A DNA stretch of 64,000 bases, taken from positions 558,001 to 622,000 of the forward strand of contig OZ240206.1 in the NCBI GenBank assembly GCA_965197405.1, written 5' to 3'. The notes beneath the pieces were generated by a model. That model was not told where the DNA came from. It did not search any database and worked only from the letters and a program-made list of their open reading frames with translations. The stretch comes from G965197405 sp965197405 (lineage in GTDB: Bacteria > Chloroflexota > Dehalococcoidia > Lucifugimonadales > JAGWBF01). The position numbers were made by a program, and so were the translations under genes. Shown one piece after another: positions 17,335 through 25,910 of the stretch (positions within the stretch are counted from its first letter, which is position 1; each line of letters starts with the position of its first letter).

Positions 17335-18150
17335 TTACTTGGCGTTGGCTGCGCGTGTCTCCAGGGCCTTTGGCTCGACCTCTCTCTCAATCTTGGAGAG
17401 TATGAGGTCGGTATCCAACTCGGCAACTATGCCGGGATAGCCCGCTCGCCCGATCATCTCCGGCAGTTTTCCACCTCTGAACTGGTCCAGGGTCCATCGC
17501 AACGTGTCGGGGACCAGGGTCATGTCCCAGTAAATCCGTATGTCCTTATTGCGAGGCCCGTAGTGGTAGTGGGGAGCCCTCTCGAAGCAGTCGAAGGCGA
17601 GGATCTCTATCTCCTGGCCTGACACGTCGCTGAGAACGTGTATGGCCATGCCCCTGTCATTTATGGTGGGCAACTCGCGGAACTCCAGACCGAATCTGAT
17701 GTTGCCCGCCTGGATGATCTCATCGCCCCGGTTGTGGGTGACGGTCCTCCTGTCCCTGACGGCCATGAGCCTCGCGGCATCCTCCACCTCGTTTAGCTTC
17801 GTCGCCACAAGGGCGGCCTGCTGATAGTTATCGAGCTGGCCCGCTATATCCTCGTAGCCTGCCCTTTTGAGCATCTCCGGAAGACTGGAGCGGAGCTGTT
17901 CAAGGGTCCAACCCAGCGGGTTGCCCGCCGTGGTCTTGTCCATGTACAGTCTCTCGTTATTCTTCTCGGGGCCATAGTGGTAGTGGGGGTGCTGGTCGAA
18001 GCAGTCAAACCGCAGTATCTCCACTTCTCTGCCATCTATATCGCTCGTAACCTGGATGCCAAGGCCCTGGTCGTCCATAATTTCCTGCCGATACCGCAGA
18101 ACGAACTTTACCACCCCGGCATCAATCATGGTCTTCTCCATCTGCATCAT
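17335..18150 (-). CDS. Tandem duplicate of an uncharacterised His-rich domain
   Basis: The 271-residue protein consists of two copies of a roughly 110-residue domain. Each copy has a beta-strand with G-x-EI(E)IL-x-FDCF, the motif PHYHYGP (residues about 55-61 and 192-198), and a helical end LxWTLxQLRxxLPEMxxRAGY. A linker helix (about residues 104-140) joins them. The clustered His/Tyr residues suggest metal or substrate binding. I do not know the family. AGGAGG precedes ATG 18150. Its 3' neighbour is 190 bases away. Confidence 0.7.
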   Translation of the reverse strand: MMQMEKTMIDAGVVKFVLRYRQEIMDDQGLGIQVTSDIDGREVEILRFDCFDQHPHYHYGPEKNNERLYMDKTTAGNPLGWTLEQLRSSLPEMLKRAGYEDIAGQLDNYQQAALVATKLNEVEDAARLMAVRDRRTVTHNRGDEIIQAGNIRFGLEFRELPTINDRGMAIHVLSDVSGQEIEILAFDCFERAPHYHYGPRNKDIRIYWDMTLVPDTLRWTLDQFRGGKLPEMIGRAGYPGIVAELDTDLILSKIEREVEPKALETRAANAK

Positions 18151-18530
18151 GGCCTGCCTCCTCCTTAAATATATTTGGCTTCAGACCACTGGGATCGCCC
18201 ATGTTTCAGCCTTGGGCTGAACCACAGGGGTCTTGTTGGCTATTATAGCCTAGTTAAACGCTATGGTAAATAGGGTGCGCGCAAACGGTAGGCCCATCCC
18301 ATTGTCACCCCCTGTTCAAGCCAGGGGCAGGCTCCGAGCGGAGCGAGGGGCCTACAGACCTGGCTGGCTGCGGTCTCGTTCCGGCTGATGCTGCCTTGAT
18401 TGCAGTTTTTGCTAGGCGGCATTTTTAGATTCCTCACTCCGCTTCGCTGCGTTCGGAATGACACGGCGCGGATGCCTGTATTCACCTATCACCGAGAATA
18501 TAAAGGTCCCCCCAAAGGCTGAGGTGGCTC
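18151..18530. repeat. Intergenic repeat block
   Basis: Contains GTCACCCCCTGTTCAAGCCA and GGCTCCGAGCGGAGCGAGGG near 18303-18350, and the GGAATGACACG form of the family A repeat near 18420-18470. The first phrase recurs at about 33196-33245 and, inverted, at 46230-46275. No gene is seen. Confidence 0.7.
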
Positions 18531-18818
18531 TCAGGTAGCCTCGCTCCCGTTTCCTCCCAGTACAGCCTTCGCCTCGGCCTCCGCGCCGTGCTCGATGCAG
18601 CTACGAAAGGCGGAGTAGGCGGCCTTGTTGATGGCCTTGAGCAGCCACTCTTCCTGGCCCGGGTCGGCCTGGTAGCTGTTTCTCACGCTTATCACGCGTT
18701 CCAGGAGACCGAGGTAATGGGTCTGCAATAGGGTAAAGGGTCCGGGGTCCCTGGACTCCTCGCTACCGTGCTCGTCACCTACCATCCCTTTGTTGCCTGC
18801 GTTAGAGTGTGTGCCCAT
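18531..18818 (-). CDS. Small hypothetical protein downstream of dnaK
   Basis: A 95-residue hydrophilic, mainly helical protein with the core THYLGLLERVISVRNSYQAD and LLKAINKAAYSAFRSCIEHG. ATG 18818 is chosen because GGAGG precedes it by a few bases, rather than the in-frame ATG 27 bases earlier. It lies 59 bases after dnaK on the same strand, so it may be the last gene of the heat-shock operon. Function unknown. Confidence 0.6.
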   Translation of the reverse strand: MGTHSNAGNKGMVGDEHGSEESRDPGPFTLLQTHYLGLLERVISVRNSYQADPGQEEWLLKAINKAAYSAFRSCIEHGAEAEAKAVLGGNGSEAT

Positions 18819-18877
18819 GTTCCTCCTCTCCATAGCCATATTCATGGCAAGACGTTCCGGGCCGCGCCCGAGCTGGC

Positions 18878-20788
18878 CTATATCTCTCTATACTCGCCCT
18901 CAACAGTGCCTCCCGGCGAGTCTCCGCCGGGTCCCTGGCCCGAGTCGCCAGGTGGGGTCCCCGATTCCGGACCGGCCCCTTGCTGGCCATACACGGCCTG
19001 GCCCATCTTCTGAAGGGAAGCGTTCAGCTCGTTCATCCCACTCTGTATCTGCGGCATGTCATTCTGCTGCACGGCTGTCCGCAGTGCCGCTATCTTGCCC
19101 TCCACCTCCTGCTTGAGGTCGGCGGGCACCTTGTCCCCCTGCTCCTCCAGCAGCTTCTCCGCGGCGTAGACCAGGCTGTCCGCCTGGTTGCGGGTCTCCG
19201 CCTCGGTCCGCTTCCTCCGGTCCTCTTCGGCGTACTGCTGGGCCTCCTGCACCATCTGGTCCACCTGGTCCTTGGCAAGGCCGGAGCTGGGCTGGATCAC
19301 AATCCTCTGCTCCTTTCCCGTACCCTTATCCTTGGCGGACACGCTGAGCAGGCCGTTGGCGTCTATGTCGAAGGTCACCTCAATCTGGGGGACGCCCCTG
19401 GGGGCGGGGATTATACCGTCCAGGATGAATTTCCCCGTAGACTTGTTGTCCGCAGCCATGGGACGCTCCCCCTGGAGGACGTGAATCTCCACGCTGGTCT
19501 GGCCGTTGGCGGCGGTGGTGAAGACTTCGCTCTTGGAGGTGGGAATGGTCGTGTTCCTGGGTATCAGGGTGGTGAGCACATTGCCCAGGGTCTCCAGTCC
19601 CAGGGTGAGGGGTGTAACGTCAAGGAGCAGAATATCCCGGACGTCGCCCACCAGCACGCCCGCCTGTATAGTCGCACCCATAGCCACGGCCTCGTCAGGG
19701 TTAACGCTCTTGTTGGGCTCTCTATTGAATATGTCGTTGACCTTGCGCTGAACGGCGGGCATACGGGTCATGCCCCCGACAAGTATCACCTCGTCTATCT
19801 GCTGTGCGGTCACTCCCGCGTCGGTCAGGGCCTGGCGGCACGGTTCTTCGGTTCTATCCAGGAGGTCTGCAACCAGCTGCTCCAGCCTGGAGCGGCTGAG
19901 GGTCAGGACCATGTGCTTGGGGCCGCTGGCGTCGGCGGTGATAAAGGGGAGGTTGGTCTCCGTTTCAAAGACGGTGGAAAGCTCCACTTTGGCCTTCTCC
20001 GCCGCATCCCGCAATCGCTGAAGGGCCATCCGGTCGTTGCTCAGGTCTATGCCCGTTTCCTGCCTGAACTCCTGTACCATCCAGTCTATAATCCGGTTGT
20101 CGAAGTCGTCTCCTCCCAGGAAGGTATCGCCATTGGTGGACTTGACCTCGAACACACCGTCTCCCATCTGGAGCAGGGATATGTCGAAGGTGCCGCCGCC
20201 CAGGTCGAATACGGCCACCGTGCTGTCCTTCTTCTGCTTGTCCATGCCATAGGCCAGGGAGGAGGCGGTTGGCTCGTTGATGATGCGCAGCACCTCAAGC
20301 CCTGCGATCTGTCCGGCGTCCTTGGTGGCCTGGCGTTGGGCGTCGTTGAAGTAGGCCGGTACGGTGATGACAGCCTGGTTGACCTTCTCGCCCAGCTTGG
20401 CCTCCGCGTCCTGCTTTATCTTTTGCAAGACAAGGGCGGAGAGCTGAGGTGGCGCGTAGGTCTTGTCCCCCATCTGCACGTGGGCATCGCCGTTGGAAGC
20501 CCTGATGATTTTGTAAGGCAGGGACTTGGTCGCTCTCTGGATCTCCGGGTCGTCGAACTTGCGGCCCATGAGTCGCTTTACGGAGAATATGGTATTCTCG
20601 GGATTGGTGACGGCCTGGCGTTTGGCCATCTGACCCACATACACCTCTCCCGACCTGGGGTTGGTGGCCACTACCGAAGGGGTGACGCGCCCGCCTTCGG
20701 CGTTCTCCAGCACCGTGGGCTCGCTGGCCTCTATAACGGCTGTGCACGAGTTGGTAGTACCCAGGTCTATTCCAATCACTTTAGGCAT
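18878..20788 (-). CDS. dnaK: Chaperone DnaK (Hsp70)
   Basis: ATP-driven Hsp70 chaperone. The N-terminal ATPase begins IGIDLGTTNSCTAV, with FDLGGGTFDISLL and VGGMTRMPAVQ further on. The substrate domain starts at about residue 390 (LLLDVTPLTLGLETLGNV), and the helical lid ends in the disordered tail PESGTPPGDSGQGPGGD. Of usual length (636 residues). It overlaps grpE by eight bases and follows hspR-grpE in one operon. No dnaJ is present in the window. GrpE exchanges its nucleotide and HspR probably represses the operon. Confidence 0.97.
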   Translation of the reverse strand: MPKVIGIDLGTTNSCTAVIEASEPTVLENAEGGRVTPSVVATNPRSGEVYVGQMAKRQAVTNPENTIFSVKRLMGRKFDDPEIQRATKSLPYKIIRASNGDAHVQMGDKTYAPPQLSALVLQKIKQDAEAKLGEKVNQAVITVPAYFNDAQRQATKDAGQIAGLEVLRIINEPTASSLAYGMDKQKKDSTVAVFDLGGGTFDISLLQMGDGVFEVKSTNGDTFLGGDDFDNRIIDWMVQEFRQETGIDLSNDRMALQRLRDAAEKAKVELSTVFETETNLPFITADASGPKHMVLTLSRSRLEQLVADLLDRTEEPCRQALTDAGVTAQQIDEVILVGGMTRMPAVQRKVNDIFNREPNKSVNPDEAVAMGATIQAGVLVGDVRDILLLDVTPLTLGLETLGNVLTTLIPRNTTIPTSKSEVFTTAANGQTSVEIHVLQGERPMAADNKSTGKFILDGIIPAPRGVPQIEVTFDIDANGLLSVSAKDKGTGKEQRIVIQPSSGLAKDQVDQMVQEAQQYAEEDRRKRTEAETRNQADSLVYAAEKLLEEQGDKVPADLKQEVEGKIAALRTAVQQNDMPQIQSGMNELNASLQKMGQAVYGQQGAGPESGTPPGDSGQGPGGDSPGGTVEGEYREI

Positions 20789-21440
20789 CTTCGGCCTCCT
20801 TTCCGATAGAAGGGATGTTTTCTCCTTGATTTTCTCTTTGGGGGGTCTCGGGTTTTCTGGCGAGTATAACGAGGGCAGGGCGGATGACCCTGCCGTGTAG
20901 CTTGTACCCGTCCCGGACCACCGCCAGCACCTGGCCCTCCTGGTGCTCGGCGCTTTCCTGGTAGGCCATGGCCTCGTGCTCGAAGGGGTCGAACTCTCTC
21001 CCCTCGACCTCGATTCTGGTGACGCTCTCGGATTCCAGGAGGGAGTGGAGCTTACGCTGTATGAGCCTTATGCCCTCCAGCCAGGAGGCTGCGGCGTCCG
21101 ACGCTTCAGCGCCGTCGGGACGCGGCCTGGGGGCGTGGTCAATGGCCAGGTTGAAATCATCCACCACCGGCAGGAGCTTGTTGATGAGCCTGGAGTTGGC
21201 GTACTTCTGCTGCTCCTCTCGCTCCTCCTCTGTCCGACGCTTGTAGTTGATGAGGTCTGCCTGGGCCCTCTGAAGCATCTCCCTGAACTGGGCCTTCTCC
21301 CTGCTGGATTCCTCGGACTCTGCCTTGAGGACGTCCATCTGGTCCTCGAGGCTGAGAGCCGTCCCGGTATCCCCGGTACTCCCAGTTCTCAATGCCTCGC
21401 CTGGCGAGGGCTGTACCTCGGCTTTACGTTCTTCTTCCAT
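20781..21440 (-). CDS. grpE: Nucleotide exchange factor GrpE
   Basis: GrpE speeds ADP release from DnaK and acts as a dimer. The 219-residue protein has the long N-terminal coiled coil (DQMDVLKAESEESSREKAQF, followed by RAQADLINYKRRTEEEREEQ), then the C-terminal beta domain with FDPFEHEAMAY and VLAVVRDGYKLHGRVIRPALV. The disordered acidic start is normal. It lies between hspR (24-base gap) and dnaK (overlapping), so all three are one unit. Confidence 0.96.
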   Translation of the reverse strand: MEEERKAEVQPSPGEALRTGSTGDTGTALSLEDQMDVLKAESEESSREKAQFREMLQRAQADLINYKRRTEEEREEQQKYANSRLINKLLPVVDDFNLAIDHAPRPRPDGAEASDAAASWLEGIRLIQRKLHSLLESESVTRIEVEGREFDPFEHEAMAYQESAEHQEGQVLAVVRDGYKLHGRVIRPALVILARKPETPQRENQGENIPSIGKEAEDA

Positions 21441-21464
21441 GTCTGTCCTTATCTATAATGAACT

Positions 21465-21977
21465 TTACTCCTGAAGCGGCAGGTTCAGCCTGCGAAAGAG
21501 CTGTACTATCTCCTGCTCGACCATGCTGGAAAACCCCTCCGCGTCCTTCATACGGCTAAACCTCTGGAGCATATCCAGAAGGTGGCTGAGCAGGTTCAGG
21601 GTGAACTCGACCCCCGCCAGATTGAGGCCCAGGTTCTCCTCCAAGTGCTTTATCAGGCGGAGTTTCTCTATATCCTGCTCCGAATAGAGCCTGAGCATAC
21701 CGATAGTCCGGTAGGGCCTTACCAGGCCGAGCCTCTCGTACTTTCGCAGGGTCTGCGGGTGCATCTCCAGGAGGCGGGCGGCTACGCTTATAACATAAAC
21801 TCCGCTCAGCTCCCGCACATCCTGGGCAGGATTTTCGGAAGATTTTTCCTCCGCAGGCTGGGATGCCTGCTCGCTCCTACGGGCCGGGGGTAGATGCTCC
21901 TCTCCGACCCTTATGCGTATGGGGTTGACCCCTGGTATCCTCTGGGTCCTGGCCCCTGACCTATTCTGGTCCGGCAT
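21465..21977 (-). CDS. hspR: HspR-like MerR-family heat-shock repressor
   Basis: The 170-residue protein has a MerR winged helix at residues about 60-125: YVISVAARLLEMHPQTLRKYERLGLVRPYRT, the start of the HspR family (the usual sequence reads ..VAAxLxGMHPQTLRxYxRxGLV). The N-terminal 55 residues are disordered. HspR binds the HAIR operator and represses dnaK operons when DnaK is free. It is first in its operon and an inverted repeat of HAIR spacing is directly upstream, so self-repression is likely. The position before grpE-dnaK differs from the Streptomyces order, where hspR is last. Confidence 0.85.
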   Translation of the reverse strand: MPDQNRSGARTQRIPGVNPIRIRVGEEHLPPARRSEQASQPAEEKSSENPAQDVRELSGVYVISVAARLLEMHPQTLRKYERLGLVRPYRTIGMLRLYSEQDIEKLRLIKHLEENLGLNLAGVEFTLNLLSHLLDMLQRFSRMKDAEGFSSMVEQEIVQLFRRLNLPLQE

Positions 21978-22005
21978 ATTCTAGCTCCGAGTTAAGCCTG
22001 CTCAT

Positions 22006-22034
22006 ATCGTAACAGTTGACATGACTCGTGTCAA
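22006..22034 (-). promoter_or_regulatory. hspR operon promoter
   Basis: On the minus strand TTGACA (22034-22029) and TACGAT (22011-22006) are separated by 17 bases and lie 29 bases before the hspR ATG. The -35 box is one arm of the HAIR-like palindrome. Confidence 0.6.
22016..22034. promoter_or_regulatory. HAIR-like inverted repeat (probable HspR operator)
   Basis: TTGACA at 22016-22021 and TGTCAA at 22029-22034 form a perfect 6-bp inverted repeat with a 7-base spacer, the geometry of HAIR (CTTGAGT-N7-ACTCAAG). It overlaps both -35 boxes of two divergent promoters, so one bound dimer could block both. Confidence 0.6.
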
Positions 22035-22044
22035 GGGATATAAT
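22016..22044 (+). promoter_or_regulatory. Consensus sigma-70-type promoter for the zinc-ribbon gene
   Basis: TTGACA at 22016-22021 and TATAAT at 22039-22044 with a 17-base spacer: a perfect consensus promoter. It points at the small gene at 22093, leaving a leader of about 40 bases. Confidence 0.7.
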
Positions 22045-22092
22045 TCATATCAAGTAAACAAGATATGGACTCAATGGGAGGTCAGAGTAGCA

Positions 22093-22263
22093 ATGCTGTT
22101 CTTGAGGGCGTGTCCGAAGTGTGGCGGAGACCTTTTCATGGACCGTGACATGTACGGAGGGTACGTTAAGTGCCTCCAGTGTGGCCTCATGAGGTACACG
22201 GAGGAGGAACAAAGGCCGGCGGCCCGTAAGCGGGAGTCCGTCCTGGAATCGGAGGCCGCCTAG
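22093..22263 (+). CDS. Small zinc-ribbon protein (copy 1)
   Basis: A 56-residue protein with two CxxC knuckles, ACPKCGGDL and KCLQCGL, about 22 residues apart, and a charged tail. It is paralogous to 28556-28750, sharing the layout xCPxCxGDL-x7-YGxYxxCLQCG. ATG 22093 has GGGAGG upstream. It is read from a consensus promoter that overlaps the HspR-type operator, so it may be heat-induced together with dnaK. Function unknown; possibly a DNA- or RNA-binding or chaperone-linked protein. Confidence 0.8.
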   Translation: MLFLRACPKCGGDLFMDRDMYGGYVKCLQCGLMRYTEEEQRPAARKRESVLESEAA

Positions 22264-22389
22264 CGGCGGTGCAACGCGGCCCAGGGTGCCCGGCCTTCTA
22301 CGAGCGGCCCGGGAGGCCGTACCGTTCATTTCGTCCACCGGATAAGGCCATCCTGTCCATCCAACGAGTACGCGCGGTCCCTGGTGGGA

Positions 22390-23001
22390 TTATGTAAGCT
22401 CGGGCCAGAACCGCTCCTCCTTCCAGGGGTCGGCGTTGTTGTTGTAGCCCCTCACCTCCCAGAATCCCGGCTTGTCCTCAGCCATAAACTCGATCCCGTT
22501 CAGCCACTTGGCGCTCTTCCAGCCATACCGGCTGGGCACCACCAGCCTCAGAGGCCAGCCGTGGTCCGGAGCCAGCTCCTGGCCGTTATGCCTGTGGGCG
22601 AGAATTCCCTCATCCAGGGTCATCTCCAGGGGCAGGTTGGTAGTGTAGTTGCCGTAGCAGTGGGCCATGACGTGCCTTGCCTCCGGCTTGGGCTTTGCCA
22701 GGCCCGCAAGGTCGCTGAAGAGCGCTCCTTCCCAGGTGTTGTCGAGGGCGCTCCACTGGGTGACGCAGTGAAAGTCGGCCTCGACCGTGACCCAAGCAAG
22801 GGCGCTGAACTGCTCCCAGCTAAGCTCTACCTCCTTTTCCACGAGGCCGAAAACGCGGAGCCTCCAGCTATCCAGGGCGATCTTGGGCGTGGGCCCATAG
22901 GTAAGGACGGGGAATTTCCTGGAGACGAACTGCCCCGGCGGCACCCTCTCCCCTCGCCCCTGGTCGGGCGCCTTCTTTACCCGGTCCGGCCTCTTCATCA
23001 T
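22390..23001 (-). CDS. Sulfite oxidase-like molybdopterin protein (YuiH-like)
   Basis: A 203-residue molybdopterin-binding domain of the sulfite-oxidase fold without heme or dimerisation domains. Motifs: VPPGQFVSRKFPVL, DFHCVTQWS carrying the Mo-ligand Cys, AHCYGNYTTNLPL and the terminal GWPLRLVVPSRYGWKSAKWLNGIEF. It resembles the short YuiH/MsrP-like class, and no Tat signal is seen. ATG 23001 (or the next ATG, 22998) is used; the reading frame is open further upstream but that part does not resemble the family. It differs from the two longer enzymes at 38575 and 40112. Confidence 0.88.
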   Translation of the reverse strand: MMKRPDRVKKAPDQGRGERVPPGQFVSRKFPVLTYGPTPKIALDSWRLRVFGLVEKEVELSWEQFSALAWVTVEADFHCVTQWSALDNTWEGALFSDLAGLAKPKPEARHVMAHCYGNYTTNLPLEMTLDEGILAHRHNGQELAPDHGWPLRLVVPSRYGWKSAKWLNGIEFMAEDKPGFWEVRGYNNNADPWKEERFWPELT

Positions 23002-23100
23002 AGCTGCGCACCCCCAACGGAAAACAAAATCCTGAACCATATTATGCCCCACGGGAAAGGGTGTCAAATGCTTCCGCCGGGCTGTTTTATCCCGGCTTGA

Positions 23101-23658
23101 AGTGCAGCTACTCTGTTTACTATTGGGGCCCACCACATCATGATGACGCCAACCAGCGATCTTGGCCCTATAGACCCGCAATTTCAACTCGGAGACGGCA
23201 CTATCGTCGCGGCAAAAGATATAATCGCCGCAGTTGATGAGGCATCGGAAAGAATACAAGCGGCACCGGACACTTATCCATTGTACGCTTCTCTTCTCGA
23301 CAATGTAGATGCTCTCACTGTCCAACGGGCGCGGTCCGCCCTGGGCCGGACTGAAGACTTGCTATTGGAAGCATTACGCAGCAATCCGGACCGGAGTGAT
23401 GAGGATGCCAGGGCCTTGAGCAGAAGCCTGAGCAGGCCCTTGATTACCGAGGCACTCTATCATGGAGCGTTATTCGGGATGCAAGATGCCAAAGGTGCAG
23501 GACTGCCAGTGGAAGAGGCAGACTTGACAGGCGAGCAATGGCGGAGAATTTGGTGGCTCTGGGCCAAATACTTTCAGCGTGGCGCAAGTACCTTACGGAC
23601 TCGGGTCTATGAGGAAGCACGAGCTTCTTGGGTCGGTGATTTATCGGGAGTCCAGTAA
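23101..23658 (+). pseudogene. 5'-truncated SDH-type (ClpP-fold) serine protease
   Basis: The frame reads SAATLFTIGAHHIMM, then PTSDLGPIDPQFQL and GTIVAAKDIIAAVDEASERI, the C-terminal two-thirds of the SDH family of Clp-fold proteases (PF01972-like). The nucleophile region SAAT is present. A TGA at 23098-23100 stands directly before it, and upstream only a few residues (GCFIPA) fit the family. The first ~90 residues, expected to hold the start, are missing, and the region beyond 23000 belongs to the divergent molybdoenzyme gene. It is therefore a remnant. An ATG at 23140 could start a 172-residue product, but it would lack the nucleophile. Confidence 0.7.
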
Positions 23659-23744
23659 CGCTAACAAAGCAGCGACGTCAAACACCTGATGACAGGCAAT
23701 AGGCGCACTTGCACAGGCTTTCGTGTTGGGGTTATCATTGGGCT

Positions 23745-24473
23745 GTGACTGGGCGGGAAGGCGCGCACGCTATCAGGGCGACGGGTCTCCAGAAGAGTTT
23801 TGGAGACTGGCCTATTCTATGGGACCTGGACCTTGCCGTGGACTGGGGTGAGTTCCTGGTCATCTTCGGCGCTAATGGGGTGGGCAAGACCACCTTGCTC
23901 AAAGTCCTCTCCACTCAAGCCAGGCCCGACGGCGGGGAGCTGTGGGTTGGCGGCGTGGAGAGGAAAAGCAACCCGGCCTTTATACGGCGCATGGTAGGGG
24001 TGGTGGCGCACCGGGGACTTCTCTACGAGGATATGACCTGCCAGGAGAACCTCGTCTTCTATGGCCGGATGTTCGGCTTGAAGAAGCCCCACCGGCGGGC
24101 GGAGGAAGTCTTGCGGTTGGTCGGTCTGGAGGGCCGCAAGAGCCAGAAGGTGCGTGCCCTTTCCCACGGCATGCAGAAGCGCCTGTCCATCGCCAGGGCG
24201 GTCCTTCACGAACCTTCGATTCTTCTCATGGATGAGCCCGAGTCGGGGCTGGACCAGGAGGCCCTGGAGATGTTGGGCGAACTTCTGAAGGAGTGGAAGG
24301 CGGAGCGCCGCACTGTGGTGATGACAACCCACAACCTCGAGCAGGGGTTGGCCTGGGGCGAGCGAGTGGCCATCCTGTCCGGGGGGAAGATAGCCTTTGA
24401 AGAGTCCAGGCGTTCTCTGGACGTGGCCGGGTTCAGAGGGACCTACCGGGAATACATCGAGGCGATGCCGTGA
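23745..24473 (+). CDS. ccmA: Heme exporter ATPase CcmA
   Basis: ABC ATPase of the cytochrome c maturation system I. Walker A GANGVGKTTLL, the signature ALSHGMQKRLSIARA (LSxGM in place of LSGGQ, a CcmA-like variant), and Walker B ILLMDEPESGLD. At 242 residues it is CcmA-sized. GTG at 23745 is proposed; the ribosome site is weak. Its stop overlaps the ccmB start (four bases). With CcmB it releases holo-CcmE from CcmC. Confidence 0.85.
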   Translation: MTGREGAHAIRATGLQKSFGDWPILWDLDLAVDWGEFLVIFGANGVGKTTLLKVLSTQARPDGGELWVGGVERKSNPAFIRRMVGVVAHRGLLYEDMTCQENLVFYGRMFGLKKPHRRAEEVLRLVGLEGRKSQKVRALSHGMQKRLSIARAVLHEPSILLMDEPESGLDQEALEMLGELLKEWKAERRTVVMTTHNLEQGLAWGERVAILSGGKIAFEESRRSLDVAGFRGTYREYIEAMP

Positions 24474-25135
24474 GAGGGTTCCTGGGCCCTGTGGTCGCCC
24501 TGGCGTGGAAAGATATAGTCCTGGAGATAAGGACACGGGATATAGTAGTATCGGTACTCGTCTTCGCCTTCCTGGTTGTGGTGGTCTTCAACTTCTCCCT
24601 CAATGTCACTCCAAGGGTCGTGAAAGACCTGGCCCCCGGTATATTATGGGTGGCCTTCGCCTTCGCCGGCGTTCTGGCGATGAACCGGGCCTTTGTCCTG
24701 GAGAAGGACCGGGGCAGCCTGGAGGGCCTGCTTCTGACGCCGGTGAGCCGGGACGCCATCTATTTCGGGAAGATGCTGGGCATCTTCCTGTTCATGGTGG
24801 TGGTGGAAGCCCTGCTCGTGCCGGTCTTCGCCGTGCTCCTCAACTTCTCGGCCTTTTCAGTGGGCTTCGGGCTATCCACTCTGCTGGCCACTCTTGGCTT
24901 CGCCACCGTGGGCACGCTCTTCTCCGCCATTGCCGTTAACACCCGATCCCGAGAGATAATGCTGCCGGTGCTGTTCCTGCCTGTCATATTGCCTGTGATC
25001 ATCGCTGCGGTGGAGTCGGCCTCGGGCGACAGAAGCGCGGTGAGCGTCGCCCGCTGGATCGGGCTTATAGCTGTCTTTGACGCGGTATTTCTGGTAATAT
25101 GTCCCTGGGTATTCGGGCTAGTTGTGGAGGAATGA
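24470..25135 (+). CDS. ccmB: Heme exporter permease CcmB
   Basis: A 221-residue membrane protein with six hydrophobic segments and the CcmB look: LAWKDIVLEIRTRDIVVSVL at the N-terminus and FVLEKDRGSLEGLLLTPVSR after helix two. Start GTG at 24470, overlapping the ccmA stop by four bases, so the two are translationally coupled. Works with CcmA in the inner membrane. Confidence 0.88.
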   Translation: MRGFLGPVVALAWKDIVLEIRTRDIVVSVLVFAFLVVVVFNFSLNVTPRVVKDLAPGILWVAFAFAGVLAMNRAFVLEKDRGSLEGLLLTPVSRDAIYFGKMLGIFLFMVVVEALLVPVFAVLLNFSAFSVGFGLSTLLATLGFATVGTLFSAIAVNTRSREIMLPVLFLPVILPVIIAAVESASGDRSAVSVARWIGLIAVFDAVFLVICPWVFGLVVEE

Positions 25136-25893
25136 CGGCTTTGGAAACGACTGACAGCGAGCGATTGATAGAGCAACCGGCCCTCCGGTCGAAGGCGCGT
25201 GGTTGGCCTCTCAGAGAAGCGTACCTGTCAGTCACGGTCGCGCTCATGGTGATAAACCTTTACCTTATCTTCATGTGGGCGCCCACTGACGCTATCCTGG
25301 GCCATGTGCAGCGAATATTCTACTTTCACGTGCCCATCGCCTGGGTTGCCTTCCTCTCCTTCTTCATAGTGTTCCTGAGCAGCATCCTCTACCTGTGGAA
25401 AAGGGATGCCCGCTGGGACGCCCTGGCCCACTCTGCTGCCGAGATCGGGGTGGTCTTCGCCACCCTCATTTTGATCACCGGCATCATGTGGATGAGGCCC
25501 GTATGGGGTGTATGGTGGACGTGGGAGCCCAAGCTTACGACCTCCGTCATACTCTGGCTAATCTACGTGGCGTACCTTATGCTGAGGTCCTATGCGCCCA
25601 ATCGCTCCCAGGCAGCTACTTACGCGGCGGTGCTGGGAATCGTCGGCTTTATAGACGTGCCGATAGTCTACTTCGCCGTGGAGTGGTGGCGCTCCGTCCA
25701 TCCCGAGGCGGTGGTGGGGCCGCTGGCGGAGTCGGGCAGCCTGGACCCCTCTATGCGCACAGTCCTGTTCTTCTCCATGATTACCTTCACTCTGCTGTTC
25801 CTGTTTATTCTCAGAGAGAGGGTATCTTTGAGAACGATGGAGGATACTCTGAGAAGAGCAAGATTCGCGGTGAGAAGCTCCATCAAACTTTGA
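25132..25893 (+). CDS. ccmC: Heme exporter protein CcmC
   Basis: CcmC loads heme on CcmE. The protein has six membrane segments. The tryptophan-rich periplasmic loop reads WGVWWTWEPKLTTSVILWL, and two conserved His are in FYFHVPIAW (loop 1) and EWWRSVHPEA (loop 3). ATG at 25132 overlaps the ccmB stop as ATGA, preceded by GTGGAGGA, so it is preferred to the longer GTG form. Confidence 0.92.
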   Translation: MTALETTDSERLIEQPALRSKARGWPLREAYLSVTVALMVINLYLIFMWAPTDAILGHVQRIFYFHVPIAWVAFLSFFIVFLSSILYLWKRDARWDALAHSAAEIGVVFATLILITGIMWMRPVWGVWWTWEPKLTTSVILWLIYVAYLMLRSYAPNRSQAATYAAVLGIVGFIDVPIVYFAVEWWRSVHPEAVVGPLAESGSLDPSMRTVLFFSMITFTLLFLFILRERVSLRTMEDTLRRARFAVRSSIKL

Positions 25894-25910
25894 ACATCAG
25901 GTGGTGGGCG

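Noticed and set aside
18980..20809. 609-residue open frame opposite dnaK
   Set aside because: It is the complement of a certain gene in GC-rich DNA and has no recognisable domain.
23098..23100. TGA before SAAT in the SDH remnant as a Sec codon
   Set aside because: The family has Lys or Met, not Cys, before the Ser nucleophile, and the upstream part of the gene is missing.
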